Positions 51,168 to 60,794 are shown, counted from the stretch's first letter. The stretch: 64,000 nucleotides of DNA from an uncultured Clostridia bacterium (GCA_947623175.1 CANQGK010000001.1:1-64000), one strand, 5' to 3'. The notes: generated from the letters alone by a model not told the origin. Program-made: numbers and translations.

Positions 51168-52850
51168 TTATTTAAAAATTTTGAGCCTTTTGCACACATT
51201 TTTAAGCTTTTCTCCGGCGGGTAAAGCCTCAATATCGCTCTCGTCGAAGGCCTTGAAAAGTATCAAAAAGAGAAAATAGAGCGCCGCCGCCGCGATAACC
51301 GAGAGCAACGTTATCAAATTCGAGTCGCCGAATCTGCAAATCAGAGCCGCCGCGCCCACGCAAATCAAAGCCGACGCCGCCGGCTTTAAAAGACCGGACA
51401 GAACCTTAAAGGCTAAATCGGTTTTATAAAATAAAGCGAAAAGGTGCATACAGCTTGTCACAAAAAAGCAGGCAAGCGTCGAATAAGCCGCTCCCAAAAT
51501 ATTTATACTTTCAATTTTGCATAGCAAAAGATTGAGAACGATTTTTACGATTATGCCGGCAAGAACGTTTATAAAAACCGTATTCTGCTTATTTATCGCT
51601 TGTAAAATTCCGGCTAAGGGATAAGAAAAACCGGCGAAAATTGCCGCGATACCGTAAATCACAAGCATTTGCCCGCCAAGATACGAGGACTCCCCCGCGC
51701 CGAACAGCAGGCACATTATCCGCTCGCCCAAAAAGGTAAGCCCCAAGCCTAACGGAAAGCATATAAGCGACGTAAGCTTGAGCGCCGCTTTGGCGTTTTC
51801 GTTTAAAGCGCGGATATTTTTTTGAGCAAAGCTCTCGGTAACGGCGGGTATAAGCCCCACGGCTATGGAAACCGTGAGCGCAGGCGCCAAATTAAATAAG
51901 GTATACGCCTTGCTTCGTATTCCGTAAAGCAATGTAGATAAGGAATGCATATCCGGTAATTTGCCGAAGGTATTTTTATACTCCGACAAAAGCGCGGAAA
52001 AAATACCGTTTGCCGCGTTATCGTTTTGCGCAAAAATACCGTTCAGTTGTGCCCTTACGGTAACGCTGTCTATAAAAGCGGCGAGGCTTACCGAAACCGA
52101 CGCAAAAACTATCGGAACCGATAAAAAGATAAGCTCCTTTACGATTTCGGCGCCGCTTAAAGTTGCAGCATCGGGATTAAAGGCTGTATCGGTACCCTTT
52201 TCCCTTTTATAGCGTAATTTTAAATATAAAGCCGAGATACAGGTTCCGACGGATATTCCGACTATTGCGGCGCCCGACGACAATGCCGGATCGCCCGTTA
52301 TTTTAATAATCGCAAAAGCGAAGCCGAGCCCCAAAACAAGCTTGCCGAGCGCTTCGATTATATTTGAAACGGCGGCGGGGCGCATATCGCCGAGCCCCTC
52401 GAAATAACCGCGGTAACCGGCGGCAATAAAACAAAAAATTATCGAGGGCGCTATCGCAATATACGAATAAAGGCTCTTTCCGCTTTTGTCGGTAAAGTGA
52501 GTCAGAGGATAAACGCATATCAAAAAGCCTAAGAAACAAACGATACCGAAGCAAAGCATCAGCCGCCTTGATACCTTAAAGGTCTTTTCAACCTCCGAAT
52601 ACCTCCCATTTGCCGCAAGCGTGGCTACGATTTTTGAAATAGCAACCGGAAAACCGGAAACGCTCAAAAAATATATCGGGGTAAAAACGTCGTACCCGGA
52701 AGAAAAATATCCGAAGCCCAAATCTCCCAAAATATAATCGGAAGAAAGCGGGATTTTAAATAAAGCGCCGATAAGCTTTACCAAAACGGCGGAAAAGAGC
52801 AAAATCAAAGCGCTTTGCTTTAAAGTTTGATTTTTTGGTTTTCCGTTCAT
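51168..52850 (-). CDS. spoVB: Stage V sporulation protein B-like flippase (MurJ/MATE superfamily)
   Basis: Polysaccharide/lipid-linked precursor exporter with about 14 membrane helices, 560 residues. The family is SpoVB/YabM/MurJ-like, involved in spore cortex or cell-wall precursor flipping. The frame extends 58 codons further upstream across the nucleosidase gene in another phase. The ATG at 52850 (MNGKPKNQTLKQ) overlaps the nucleosidase TGA as ATGA and starts the first helix correctly. Its position upstream of hup-yabO-yabP parallels yabM in B. subtilis. Confidence 0.9.
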   Translation of the reverse strand: MNGKPKNQTLKQSALILLFSAVLVKLIGALFKIPLSSDYILGDLGFGYFSSGYDVFTPIYFLSVSGFPVAISKIVATLAANGRYSEVEKTFKVSRRLMLCFGIVCFLGFLICVYPLTHFTDKSGKSLYSYIAIAPSIIFCFIAAGYRGYFEGLGDMRPAAVSNIIEALGKLVLGLGFAFAIIKITGDPALSSGAAIVGISVGTCISALYLKLRYKREKGTDTAFNPDAATLSGAEIVKELIFLSVPIVFASVSVSLAAFIDSVTVRAQLNGIFAQNDNAANGIFSALLSEYKNTFGKLPDMHSLSTLLYGIRSKAYTLFNLAPALTVSIAVGLIPAVTESFAQKNIRALNENAKAALKLTSLICFPLGLGLTFLGERIMCLLFGAGESSYLGGQMLVIYGIAAIFAGFSYPLAGILQAINKQNTVFINVLAGIIVKIVLNLLLCKIESINILGAAYSTLACFFVTSCMHLFALFYKTDLAFKVLSGLLKPAASALICVGAAALICRFGDSNLITLLSVIAAAALYFLFLILFKAFDESDIEALPAGEKLKNVCKRLKIFK

Positions 52851-53575
52851 GCCGACCGACCGAAAAGGTTCGAATTTATAATAACCTTTATAAATTCGAG
52901 TATATAATCCGATAAAAGGGTTTGATTGTCGGTATTCGTCTCGCGATAAGCGTCGGCGGCGGTTTCTCCCGCATCGTCGGATATACGCCTCAGGCTGAAA
53001 AATGGTACGTCGGAATATGCGCAAACATAGGCAATTGCCGCCGTTTCCATATCACAGCACATAGCCGAAAATTTTTCTTTGAGCACGTTTCTTAAGCTTT
53101 CATCGCACACAAAGCTGTCGCCCGAAACGGCGGTACCGGTTTTCGCGCAGTCGCAAAGGTTTCCGAACAGGCGCATAAGTACGGCGTCTGCATTATAAAT
53201 ATAATCCTGCCCCGGCTTTTCGCAGGGCTTGTACCCTATTCCGGTAAGGTCAAAATCATGCTCCAAAAAGCGGCTGCAAACGCAAAGCTCGTTTCGAGAT
53301 ATGCCGGAAATACCGCCCGACAAGCCGTAATTAAGCAAAATGTCACAGCCGCAGTCGATCAAATGCATCGCGGCGGCGGCGGCGTTTACTTTGCCTATGC
53401 CGCACAATACGGATATTACCTGCGCTTCGCCTTTTTCGGTTTTGACGGTGAATTTATGGCCGGTTCTGTTTAAAACGCCGTATTTTTCGTATTCGCCGTT
53501 TTCGATAAACCGAGCCAACGGCTTGTATTCTTCATCGTCAGCAATTACAATGCCTATTTTTAAAGCGGCGTCCAT
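52847..53575 (-). CDS. mtnN: 5'-methylthioadenosine/S-adenosylhomocysteine nucleosidase
   Basis: Cleaves adenine from MTA, SAH and 5'-deoxyadenosine, recycling by-products of SAM enzymes. 242 residues. Opening KIGIVIADDEEYKPL, LCGIGKVNAAAAAMHLID, the substrate motif CDMETAAIAYVC with the ribose-contacting Met-Glu pair, and RRISDDA with the catalytic Asp. TAA-ATG adjacency with the coiled-coil gene upstream and ATGA overlap with spoVB suggest one operon. Confidence 0.92.
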   Translation of the reverse strand: MDAALKIGIVIADDEEYKPLARFIENGEYEKYGVLNRTGHKFTVKTEKGEAQVISVLCGIGKVNAAAAAMHLIDCGCDILLNYGLSGGISGISRNELCVCSRFLEHDFDLTGIGYKPCEKPGQDYIYNADAVLMRLFGNLCDCAKTGTAVSGDSFVCDESLRNVLKEKFSAMCCDMETAAIAYVCAYSDVPFFSLRRISDDAGETAADAYRETNTDNQTLLSDYILEFIKVIINSNLFGRSA

Positions 53576-53860
53576 TTAAACCTCTTTGTTTGCTTTGCGC
53601 TCTTCGCTGATTTTTTCTATTTGCTCGTTTTTAAGCTTTATTTCCTCGACAAGCGCTTTGATTTTTTCGTCCTCTATTTCGATATCGCCGATTTTTTCGA
53701 AAATCGCGGCGCCAAGCTTTTCATAATCCTTTGCCCGCTTTGCTTTGATCGAGGCAATATTGAATTTTTGCTTTTGGTCGGTGACTACTTCGTCGGTTTT
53801 GCGGCGCGCCACTTCGAAAGCGTCCTTGGCGGTATTGATAGCGTTGTCAAAAAATTCCAT
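53576..53860 (-). CDS. Small coiled-coil protein, unknown function
   Basis: 94 residues, strongly charged and helical throughout. FFDNAINTAKDAFEVARRKTDEVV opens as an amphipathic helix and residues 60-94 are a Lys/Glu coiled coil. No cysteine or membrane segment. Its stop codon abuts the nucleosidase start. I do not recognise a named function; similar small proteins are often called phasin- or apolipoprotein-like by shape only. Confidence 0.75.
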   Translation of the reverse strand: MEFFDNAINTAKDAFEVARRKTDEVVTDQKQKFNIASIKAKRAKDYEKLGAAIFEKIGDIEIEDEKIKALVEEIKLKNEQIEKISEERKANKEV

Positions 53861-53923
53861 GATCTGTTCCTCCGTTATTTTGTATTTTATTTTTTAATAT
53901 TTTAACATAAAATAATTATTTTT

Positions 53924-55411
53924 TCAAGTACCGACTGTAAAACTCGCCGACCGACTGTAAAACTCGCCGACCGCGTCCTTACGCGAAATAATTTCGTCGA
54001 AGCGGTCGATATATTCATACGGGTATTTGAAGTTAAATATTCTCTCGATCCGACTGCCGCCGGGCTCGCGCAGTTTTGTGACGGCAGAAGCGCCGCAGGC
54101 AAGTATGGTATGCGTTTCGTCCATGATATATACGTTATATAGACATTCGTACCCTTTTTTTGCGTAGCCGATGTTTTCGAGGTTGCCCACCGTTTTGCTT
54201 TGCCTGTACATATAATAGGGCAATATCCCCTTTTCGCTCAGTCTCTCCCGCGCGCGGTCGACCATAAAAGACGCCGTCTCTCCCACCTCTTTTTCGGGAA
54301 GAACGCCGTTTCGCGTCATATCCGACGCCCGCTTAAAGGAAAGCGAATGTACCGTCACGCTTTCGGGATCAAGCCCGAGTATTTGCTCTAAGGTATTTTC
54401 AAAGCTTTCGCGGGTATCCTGCGGAAGTCCGGCTATCAAATCCATATTTATATTCGAAAAACCCATGGAGCGCGCCAGCGAAAAAGCTTTTACGGTATCT
54501 TCCGCGGTATGGCGGCGACCTATCGCGGAAAGTACGCCGTCGTTCATGCTCTGCGGATTTATGCTTATGCGTGTAGACGAATTATCCTTTATTACCCGTA
54601 ATTTTTCGACGTTTATCGTATCGGGTCTTCCCGCTTCGACGGTGTATTCCTTCAAGGAAGAAAGATCGAAACTGTCCTTTACGGCGCTTAAAACTCTGTC
54701 AAGCTCCATAGCCTCAACAGCCGTCGGCGTGCCGCCGCCCACATAAACCGTTTCAAGCTTCAGACCGTTTTCCTTTGCAATCTGCGCCGTAACCCGTATT
54801 TCCTCGCAAAGCTTTTCTATGTAAGCGGGTATGAGCCGTTTTGCCTGCGCTACGGAATGCGATACAAAGGAGCAATAGGAACAGCGCGTCGGACAAAACG
54901 GTATGGAAATATAAAGGCTGAATGAATTTTTCGACGAGCGGGATATTATTTCTTCCTCGCCCTTTACCGCCGCTTTGCAGAGCGATATCTTTTTATCGGA
55001 TACAAAAAAGGAATTTTTAAAATATTCTTCGGCGCCCTTTTCGCCCATGCTTTCGCAAAGTCTCGAAAAAAGCTTTGCCGGACGTATTCCGGTAAGCAAG
55101 CCCCATTCGGGCGCATATCCGACGGCGTTTACAAAGCAGTCGTACAATGCGGCGGCGAGCTTTAATTCGCATTCGTTTTCGTAATCGGGGTGATTATTTG
55201 GCACCGAAAACGCCTTTTTATAAATTTTACCGTTAAAATAAAGCTTCGCCGAGGCTTCGGTATCACCGTCGCCCTTATAAAGCAAGGTTACGGCGGTCGA
55301 GTCGCCCCTTTGCAAAATTTCGGTGAACTCTATTTTTTCAAAGGGTAAAAATATTCGTATAAGCTTTTCGAGCTCGTATTTAAAGGAATGGTTAATTAAA
55401 CAAAGCTTCAT
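53924..55411 (-). CDS. hemZ: Coproporphyrinogen III dehydrogenase-like radical SAM protein HemZ
   Basis: Oxygen-independent coproporphyrinogen oxidase-like radical SAM enzyme, 495 residues. The N-terminal 160 residues are the HemZ-specific extension. The radical SAM Cys triad is CPTRCSYC (near 173-180). VYVGGGTPTA, INMDLIAGLPQDT and YMYRQSKTVGNLENIGY follow as in HemN/HemZ. The C-terminus is altered by a 20-bp tandem duplication: removing one copy would end the protein YSRYLKK instead of YSRSASFTVGT. Whether it makes heme or is an HemW-like protein is uncertain. It is coupled to the MBL gene by an ATGA overlap. Confidence 0.9.
   Translation of the reverse strand: MKLCLINHSFKYELEKLIRIFLPFEKIEFTEILQRGDSTAVTLLYKGDGDTEASAKLYFNGKIYKKAFSVPNNHPDYENECELKLAAALYDCFVNAVGYAPEWGLLTGIRPAKLFSRLCESMGEKGAEEYFKNSFFVSDKKISLCKAAVKGEEEIISRSSKNSFSLYISIPFCPTRCSYCSFVSHSVAQAKRLIPAYIEKLCEEIRVTAQIAKENGLKLETVYVGGGTPTAVEAMELDRVLSAVKDSFDLSSLKEYTVEAGRPDTINVEKLRVIKDNSSTRISINPQSMNDGVLSAIGRRHTAEDTVKAFSLARSMGFSNINMDLIAGLPQDTRESFENTLEQILGLDPESVTVHSLSFKRASDMTRNGVLPEKEVGETASFMVDRARERLSEKGILPYYMYRQSKTVGNLENIGYAKKGYECLYNVYIMDETHTILACGASAVTKLREPGGSRIERIFNFKYPYEYIDRFDEIISRKDAVGEFYSRSASFTVGT
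53931..53973. repeat. 20-bp exact tandem duplication at the hemZ 3' end
   Basis: Two identical 20-base copies (53931-53950 and 53951-53970) plus three bases of a third. Twenty is not a multiple of three, so the duplication shifts the final codons of hemZ and moves the stop from a TAA at about 53919 (in the collapsed frame) to the TGA at 53924. Confidence 0.95.
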
Positions 55412-56028
55412 GTTTTTTCCCGCACAAACGGATTAAACCGCTTTTCGTGAAGTATATCGGTAACCTCGCCATGCCCCGGATATACCGTCGTATCGTCGGG
55501 CAGTGTGTAAAGCTTTTTTACCGACTCTGTAAGAGCCTTGTAACTGCCGCCCGGAAAATCGGTACACCCTACCGATTCGAAAAAGAGAGTATCCCCCGAA
55601 AAAAGCACACCGTTGATCAAAAAAGCCGCCGAACCCGGGGTATGCCCGGGAGCGCTTATTACCTTTATATTCATATTGCCCAAAGTAAAGACCTTGTCCG
55701 CGTCAAATAAAATATCCGCCGAAAAGGGCTCTGTGCTGTCGCCAAAAAGCGAGGATAAATTTGCGTAATTATCGGATAAAAATTCGTTTTCTTCTTTTAA
55801 AATCGCAATTTTTACCCCCGTGACGTCGCGCAAAGCCTTCGCGCCGCCGATGTGATCGTAGTGAGCGTGGGTAAGCAATATAAGTCTTTTCTTATTTTCG
55901 TTTTCTTTAAGAAAGCTTTCGGCGTCATTCGAATAATATCCGGGATCTATTACAACGGCGGCATTTTCGGCAGAAACCAAATAGCAATTGACCGCAATAT
56001 CCCCCAAAACCAAAGTTTTAATTTCCAT
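55408..56028 (-). CDS. MBL-fold metallo-hydrolase (glyoxalase II-like)
   Basis: 206 residues. Metallo-beta-lactamase fold with THAHYDHIGG (near residue 54), a metal-bridging Asp in FSGDTLF and a final YPGHGEVT. YcbL/GloB2-like small hydrolases of this type have broad thioesterase activity. It overlaps dtd by 11 bases upstream and hemZ by four bases downstream, part of the tight recJ-rel-dtd-MBL-hemZ run. Confidence 0.92.
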   Translation of the reverse strand: MEIKTLVLGDIAVNCYLVSAENAAVVIDPGYYSNDAESFLKENENKKRLILLTHAHYDHIGGAKALRDVTGVKIAILKEENEFLSDNYANLSSLFGDSTEPFSADILFDADKVFTLGNMNIKVISAPGHTPGSAAFLINGVLFSGDTLFFESVGCTDFPGGSYKALTESVKKLYTLPDDTTVYPGHGEVTDILHEKRFNPFVREKT

Positions 56029-56482
56029 TTTTTCTCCAAATATCCGTATCGTATAAAATCGTAACCGGTCCGTCGTTAATAAGCTCTACCTGCATATCCG
56101 CTCCGAAAATACCCTCGTCGACCTTTTTTATTCCGTATTCGCGAAGCTTTTCGCAATAAAACATATAAAGATTTTTTGCGGCGACCGGCTCCAAAGCGTT
56201 GATAAACGAAGGTCTGTTACCTTTTTTAAGGTCGGCGCAGAGGGTGAACTGTGAAATAACCAAAGCCTCGCCGCCGATATCGGTAACCGATAAATTCATT
56301 TTATCGTTTTCGTCGCAAAATACGCGAAGCGCGGCGGTTTTTTTCGCCAAAAGCTCCGCTTCGGCTTCGGTATCGCCGTCGGCGGCGCCCAAAAGTATCA
56401 TAAAGCCCTTGCCGCAGGAGCCTACGGTTTTGCCGTCCACTCTTACGGACGCAGATAAAACCCTTTGAATTACAGCTTTCAT
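56018..56482 (-). CDS. dtd: D-aminoacyl-tRNA deacylase
   Basis: Removes D-amino acids (and glycine from tRNA-Ala) from mischarged tRNA. 154 residues. SQFTLCADLKKGNRPSF carries the conserved Ser-Gln and Thr, and the Gly-cisPro chiral proofreading motif appears as NDGPVT near the end. It follows rel with a one-base overlap, the common Firmicutes order. Confidence 0.95.
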   Translation of the reverse strand: MKAVIQRVLSASVRVDGKTVGSCGKGFMILLGAADGDTEAEAELLAKKTAALRVFCDENDKMNLSVTDIGGEALVISQFTLCADLKKGNRPSFINALEPVAAKNLYMFYCEKLREYGIKKVDEGIFGADMQVELINDGPVTILYDTDIWRKNGN

Positions 56483-58674
56483 TACTGATTTATCCTTTCA
56501 ACACTGAATACGCCGCGTATTTTTTCAATACGGGCGATAATGCTTTTTAAATGTTCTACGCTTTCGGCGCTCACGGTTAATATGACGCTGCAATTTCCGC
56601 CCTTTACCTCCTTGGCGCTTATGCTGTGAACCGGCACATGCATATTGTTTACGGCGCTCATAACGTCGATTACGATGCCGTCGCGGTCGATAAACATGGC
56701 CTGAAGCGTCGAGGTAAAGGACTCGGATTTGGAACCATTCCAATGCGCGTTTATCCAGCGGTCGGGCTCCTCGCAGTTTGAAATATCCCGCGGTACGTTG
56801 TTGCAATCCCGCTTGTGTATGGATACGCCGTGACCTCTTGTAATAAAGCCTATGATATCGTCGCCCGGAAGCGGAGTGCAGCATTTTGAAAGCTTTATAA
56901 GACAATTGTCTATTCCCTCGACCACAACGCCGTCGGTCGGGCGTGCGCTTCGGGTTTCCTCGACGGGCTTTATTTCGGGCGGTTTTGCCGCGGTATAGCG
57001 TTTTGTGTAATCGTCCTTAATACGCGGCATAATTTTGGAAAGCAAGATGCCGCCGTAGCCTATTGCGGCGTAAAATTCGTCCGTATTGGCAACCCTTACC
57101 TTGCGCGCTATATCTTCGATAAATTCGGCGTAATCGCCCGACGGGATTTCAATATCGTTTCGGCGAAGCTCCTTTTCAAATTCGAGCCTGCCGGCGGCGA
57201 TATTTTCCTCCCTTTTCTCCTTTTTAAACCAGGAACGGATCTTCGCCTTTGCCGACGACGTGACCGCTATGTTAAGCCAATCCCTGCTCGGCCCGTGCCC
57301 CGGCTGGTTGGTGGTTAAAATTTCGATTACCTCGCCGGTTTTGACCTCGTGGTTAATAGGTACTATTTTACCGTTTACCTTGGCGCCCACCATCCGTATG
57401 CCTACGGCGGAATGTATGGCAAAGGCAAAATCCACAACGGTGGAGCCCACGGGCAAATTTATAACGTCGCCCTTCGGCGTAACCGCGAAAACGTCCTCCT
57501 GAGACAAATCGACCTTGATACTGCGGACAATATCGGTGGCGTCCGAGGTATTCGACTGATTTTCGAGTATCTGCCTTATCCAGGCAAGACGCTCCTCCAT
57601 TTTTTTGTCGTTTTCTACAATTCCTTCTTTATACTTCCAATGCGCCGCGATACCGAACTCCGCCGTATGGTGCATTTCAAAGGTGCGTATCTGAATTTCA
57701 AAGGGAATACCCTCGCGGCTTATGACCGTAGTATGAAGCGACTGATACATGTTGGGCTTCGGCGTGGAAATATAGTCCTTAAACCTGTTGGGAATAGGCC
57801 TGAACATATCATGCATAATTCCCAGAATGTTATAGCAGTCGGCTACGGTGTCGGTTATAATGCGTATTGCGTAAATATCGTATATCTCGTCGAAGTCTCT
57901 GCCCTGGATATACATTTTGCGGTAGATGCCGTGAATGGATTTTACGCGGCTCTGGTAAACCGCCCGTATATTCGGAGCGGTTTCGTTAAGCCGCTTTTCT
58001 ATCCGGCTCTTGATATCCTCAAGCACTTCGTTTCGCTGTTGACTGCGCAAATACAAAAAATTCTCGATTTCCTCATACGCCACGGGGTCAAGGTGCTTTA
58101 TAGCCAAATCCTCAAGCTCCTCCTTAACGGGGCGAATACCGAGTCTGTGAGCTATCGGAGCGTAAATTTCGAGAGTTTCGACCGATTTATCCCTCTGCTT
58201 CTGTTCGGGTACGGCGTCTATGGTGCGCATATTGTGAAGCCGGTCGGCAAGCTTGATTATTATCACGCGAATATCGTGAACCATGGCGATAAGCATTTTT
58301 CGCAGACTTTCCGCCTGCTGTTGTTCTTTGGTCGAAAAATTAAGCCTGCCTATTTTGGTGACGCCGTCGACAAGGAGCGCCACTTCGTCGCCGAACTCCG
58401 CCTTTATATCCTCGAGGGTATAATCGGTGTCCTCCACAACGTCGTGCAGCAGAGCCGCCGCTATGGACTGACTGTCCATTCCCAACGATACGATTATTTT
58501 CGCTACGTTAAAGGGATGAATATAATAATCCTCTTTCGTCCAGCGCTTTTGCCCCTCGTGAGCCGTAACGCAAAGCTCAAAGGCTCTTTTTACCATGTCA
58601 AAGTCGTAATTTGAGTTGACCTTTTGCATACAGGCATACAGGTCGTTGTAATCGTCAATTTGCCGCCGGGTCAT
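56482..58674 (-). CDS. relA: Bifunctional (p)ppGpp synthetase/hydrolase
   Basis: Stringent-response enzyme (Rel), 730 residues. HD hydrolase domain (HEGQKRW, LLHDVVEDTDYT, KLADRLHNMRT) intact, so hydrolysis is expected. Synthetase domain with KPNMYQSLHT and FEIQIRT. Then the TGS domain (EDVFAVTPKGDVINLP), helical/zinc-finger region with KCCTPLPGDDIIG, and a C-terminal ACT domain. The ATG lies inside the end of recJ (20-base overlap) after AGGAGGG. Confidence 0.96.
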   Translation of the reverse strand: MTRRQIDDYNDLYACMQKVNSNYDFDMVKRAFELCVTAHEGQKRWTKEDYYIHPFNVAKIIVSLGMDSQSIAAALLHDVVEDTDYTLEDIKAEFGDEVALLVDGVTKIGRLNFSTKEQQQAESLRKMLIAMVHDIRVIIIKLADRLHNMRTIDAVPEQKQRDKSVETLEIYAPIAHRLGIRPVKEELEDLAIKHLDPVAYEEIENFLYLRSQQRNEVLEDIKSRIEKRLNETAPNIRAVYQSRVKSIHGIYRKMYIQGRDFDEIYDIYAIRIITDTVADCYNILGIMHDMFRPIPNRFKDYISTPKPNMYQSLHTTVISREGIPFEIQIRTFEMHHTAEFGIAAHWKYKEGIVENDKKMEERLAWIRQILENQSNTSDATDIVRSIKVDLSQEDVFAVTPKGDVINLPVGSTVVDFAFAIHSAVGIRMVGAKVNGKIVPINHEVKTGEVIEILTTNQPGHGPSRDWLNIAVTSSAKAKIRSWFKKEKREENIAAGRLEFEKELRRNDIEIPSGDYAEFIEDIARKVRVANTDEFYAAIGYGGILLSKIMPRIKDDYTKRYTAAKPPEIKPVEETRSARPTDGVVVEGIDNCLIKLSKCCTPLPGDDIIGFITRGHGVSIHKRDCNNVPRDISNCEEPDRWINAHWNGSKSESFTSTLQAMFIDRDGIVIDVMSAVNNMHVPVHSISAKEVKGGNCSVILTVSAESVEHLKSIIARIEKIRGVFSVERINQ

Positions 58675-60685
58675 TTTTTACCCTCCTTTCAAGCAGGCGT
58701 TTATAGGTAGGCGATTTCGTAAGCTCGGTTTTAGCCGCGCCCTTTATCGCAAAATAAGAATTTTTGTCCTTTTCGATAAGCTTTAATTCCTCGAGCGTAT
58801 CGAGGGCAATGCAGGTCTTTCCGTAGCCGATTTTATCGGCAAAAACATACTTTATCCTGTCAGCCAAAGCCCTTTTTTCCAAAATAAATTTATAAACCGC
58901 GCCGACGTCCTCGCGCGTAGGCAAAATCAAATCGGTATCGATATCCGAGCCCGAATAAAAATCCTTTAAAGCACAAAGCTCTCCGAATACCCGTTCGTCC
59001 TGCATACCGCCGGGTCTCAGCGCGCGCAAAGTTACCGAAACGTTATATTCGTCCTTATAAAAATTAACATCGATATTTACCGCCAAATCGAGGAGATCGC
59101 CGACCTCGAAGCAAAAAGCCTCGGCGCTTACCCCGAAAAGCAGGCATTGAAAGGTAGTATCGTCCTTTAAAAACAAGAGCCGCAAATGCTTATTGTTGCC
59201 TATGGGGGTGATCCTTTGCAGGGTAACCCCGTAAACGCCGAACAAGGGCTGCGGATTACCCTCGCCGAAGGGCTCGAGCCGATGTAAAGCAAAAGCCAAA
59301 TCTAAAGATATCGCCGCGGGGTTAAGCTTGCAGTCAAGCTTTATTTCGGGCGGAACGTAGGGACGCGTTTTTGCGTATTCGTTTATTTTTTTCCTGAACT
59401 CCGCTATATTTTCGGTATTAAGGGATATTCCCGCCGCTTGCGAATGACCGCCGAATTTTAAAAGCAAATCCTTACAGGAATTTATCGCATCGTAAAGCGA
59501 GAAACCGTCGATGCTTCTCCCCGAGCCCGTAGCCGTATCGCCGTCGGTCGACAAAAGTATTGCCGGAACGCCGTACCGCTCGGTGATTTTTGCGGCGGCT
59601 ATGCCTATTACGCCGTGATGCCAATTTTCGGCGCTTACCACTATTATGCGATCGTATTTTAAATTGCTTTGCTCTATTATATTTATCGCTTCTTCAGTAA
59701 TTTTCTTTTCGGTATTTTGCCGATTTGCGTTTTCCGAATCGATTTCATTAGCAAGGTTTAAAGCGGTCATCATGTTATCGCAGATAAGCAATTCCACGGC
59801 GCGCTCCGACTTGCCCATACGCCCTGCGGCGTTTATGCGCGGCACCAGCGAGAATTGAATTTTGGTCGCGTTAAGCGAATCGCGCGATATTCCCGCCGCG
59901 CTCATCAGCGCGGAAAGCCCCGTCGAGGGGGATTTTTTAAGCTTTTCGATACCGTATTTTACTATTGTGCGGTTCTCAAGCGTCAGCGGCATAATATCCC
60001 CCAAAACCGACAGAGTGAGAATATCCGCAAAATAAGGCAGTAATTCCTCGGGTTCCTTGTTTTCCAAAACGCATATAAGGCGAAAAGCCACCTGCGCGCC
60101 GCAAATTTCCTTAAAATCCGAGGGGCAATCCTTTCTGTGAGGATTGACAACAGCCGCGGCGGCGGGCAAATTTTCGTCCGGCAGATGATGGTCGGTAATA
60201 ACCGTGGTCATACCGAGCTTATTTGCGAGCGAAATTTCCTCAAAGCTTTTAATTCCGTTATCCACGGTGATAATGAGCTTTACGCCACACTCGTTTAATT
60301 TCTTTACGGCGTCGCAATTCATACCGTACCCTTCGTCGAAACGGTCGGGTATATAATAAAGGCAGTCGGCGTTTCGCATTTTTAAATAGCTGTACATAAT
60401 CGCGGCGGCGGTCACGCCGTCACAGTCGTAATCGCCGTAAACGGCAATTTTTTCGCCGTTTTCGATTACCGCGTTTATAATATCCGCGGCGGCTATTATA
60501 TCTGCCGTCTCGCGCGGGTCCGAAAATACAGGCTCGTTCGACAAAAACTGCTCCAATGCCATAGGATCCGTATACCCGCGCGACGAAGCTATCAGCGCAA
60601 CTATCGGATCAACCTCACATTCCGCCGCAAGCTCCTTCGCCAACGCTTTGTCTATATGCGAAACCGTCCATTTTTTCATGCCCAT
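58655..60685 (-). CDS. recJ: Single-stranded-DNA-specific exonuclease RecJ
   Basis: 5'-3' exonuclease for recombination and mismatch repair. 676 residues. DHH phosphoesterase motifs GDYDCDGVTAAAI (near residue 83), ITDHHLPDE and the DHHA1 motif GGHSQAAGISL. The OB-fold region and a C-terminal winged-like extension follow. The ATG at 60685 or the second ATG two codons on may be used; GGCGGTG precedes. First gene of the recJ-rel-dtd-MBL-hemZ run, with its own promoter. Confidence 0.95.
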   Translation of the reverse strand: MGMKKWTVSHIDKALAKELAAECEVDPIVALIASSRGYTDPMALEQFLSNEPVFSDPRETADIIAAADIINAVIENGEKIAVYGDYDCDGVTAAAIMYSYLKMRNADCLYYIPDRFDEGYGMNCDAVKKLNECGVKLIITVDNGIKSFEEISLANKLGMTTVITDHHLPDENLPAAAAVVNPHRKDCPSDFKEICGAQVAFRLICVLENKEPEELLPYFADILTLSVLGDIMPLTLENRTIVKYGIEKLKKSPSTGLSALMSAAGISRDSLNATKIQFSLVPRINAAGRMGKSERAVELLICDNMMTALNLANEIDSENANRQNTEKKITEEAINIIEQSNLKYDRIIVVSAENWHHGVIGIAAAKITERYGVPAILLSTDGDTATGSGRSIDGFSLYDAINSCKDLLLKFGGHSQAAGISLNTENIAEFRKKINEYAKTRPYVPPEIKLDCKLNPAAISLDLAFALHRLEPFGEGNPQPLFGVYGVTLQRITPIGNNKHLRLLFLKDDTTFQCLLFGVSAEAFCFEVGDLLDLAVNIDVNFYKDEYNVSVTLRALRPGGMQDERVFGELCALKDFYSGSDIDTDLILPTREDVGAVYKFILEKRALADRIKYVFADKIGYGKTCIALDTLEELKLIEKDKNSYFAIKGAAKTELTKSPTYKRLLERRVKNDPAAN

Positions 60686-60715
60686 ATTTTCACCGCCTTT
60701 TAACCGTATTTAATA

Positions 60716-60744
60716 ATTTTACCATTAAATTATGTTTTTTTCAA
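60716..60744 (-). promoter_or_regulatory. Promoter of the recJ-rel-dtd-hemZ operon
   Basis: Minus-strand -35 TTGAAA (60739-60744), 17-base spacer, -10 TAAAAT (60716-60721), 31 bases before the recJ ATG. Confidence 0.75.
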
Positions 60745-60794
60745 CTTTTATATTTATAAACGGCAAAAATATTTACGAAAAAATTTGCAATATT

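Noticed and set aside
53902-54102. Short frame over the hemZ 3' end as an independent gene
   Set aside because: Overlaps hemZ in another phase and owes its length to the 20-bp duplication.
57349-58614. Long plus-strand open frame (421 codons) antisense to rel
   Set aside because: It lies entirely opposite a well-conserved gene, has no recognisable domain, and its Tyr/His/Arg-rich composition is typical of a shadow frame.
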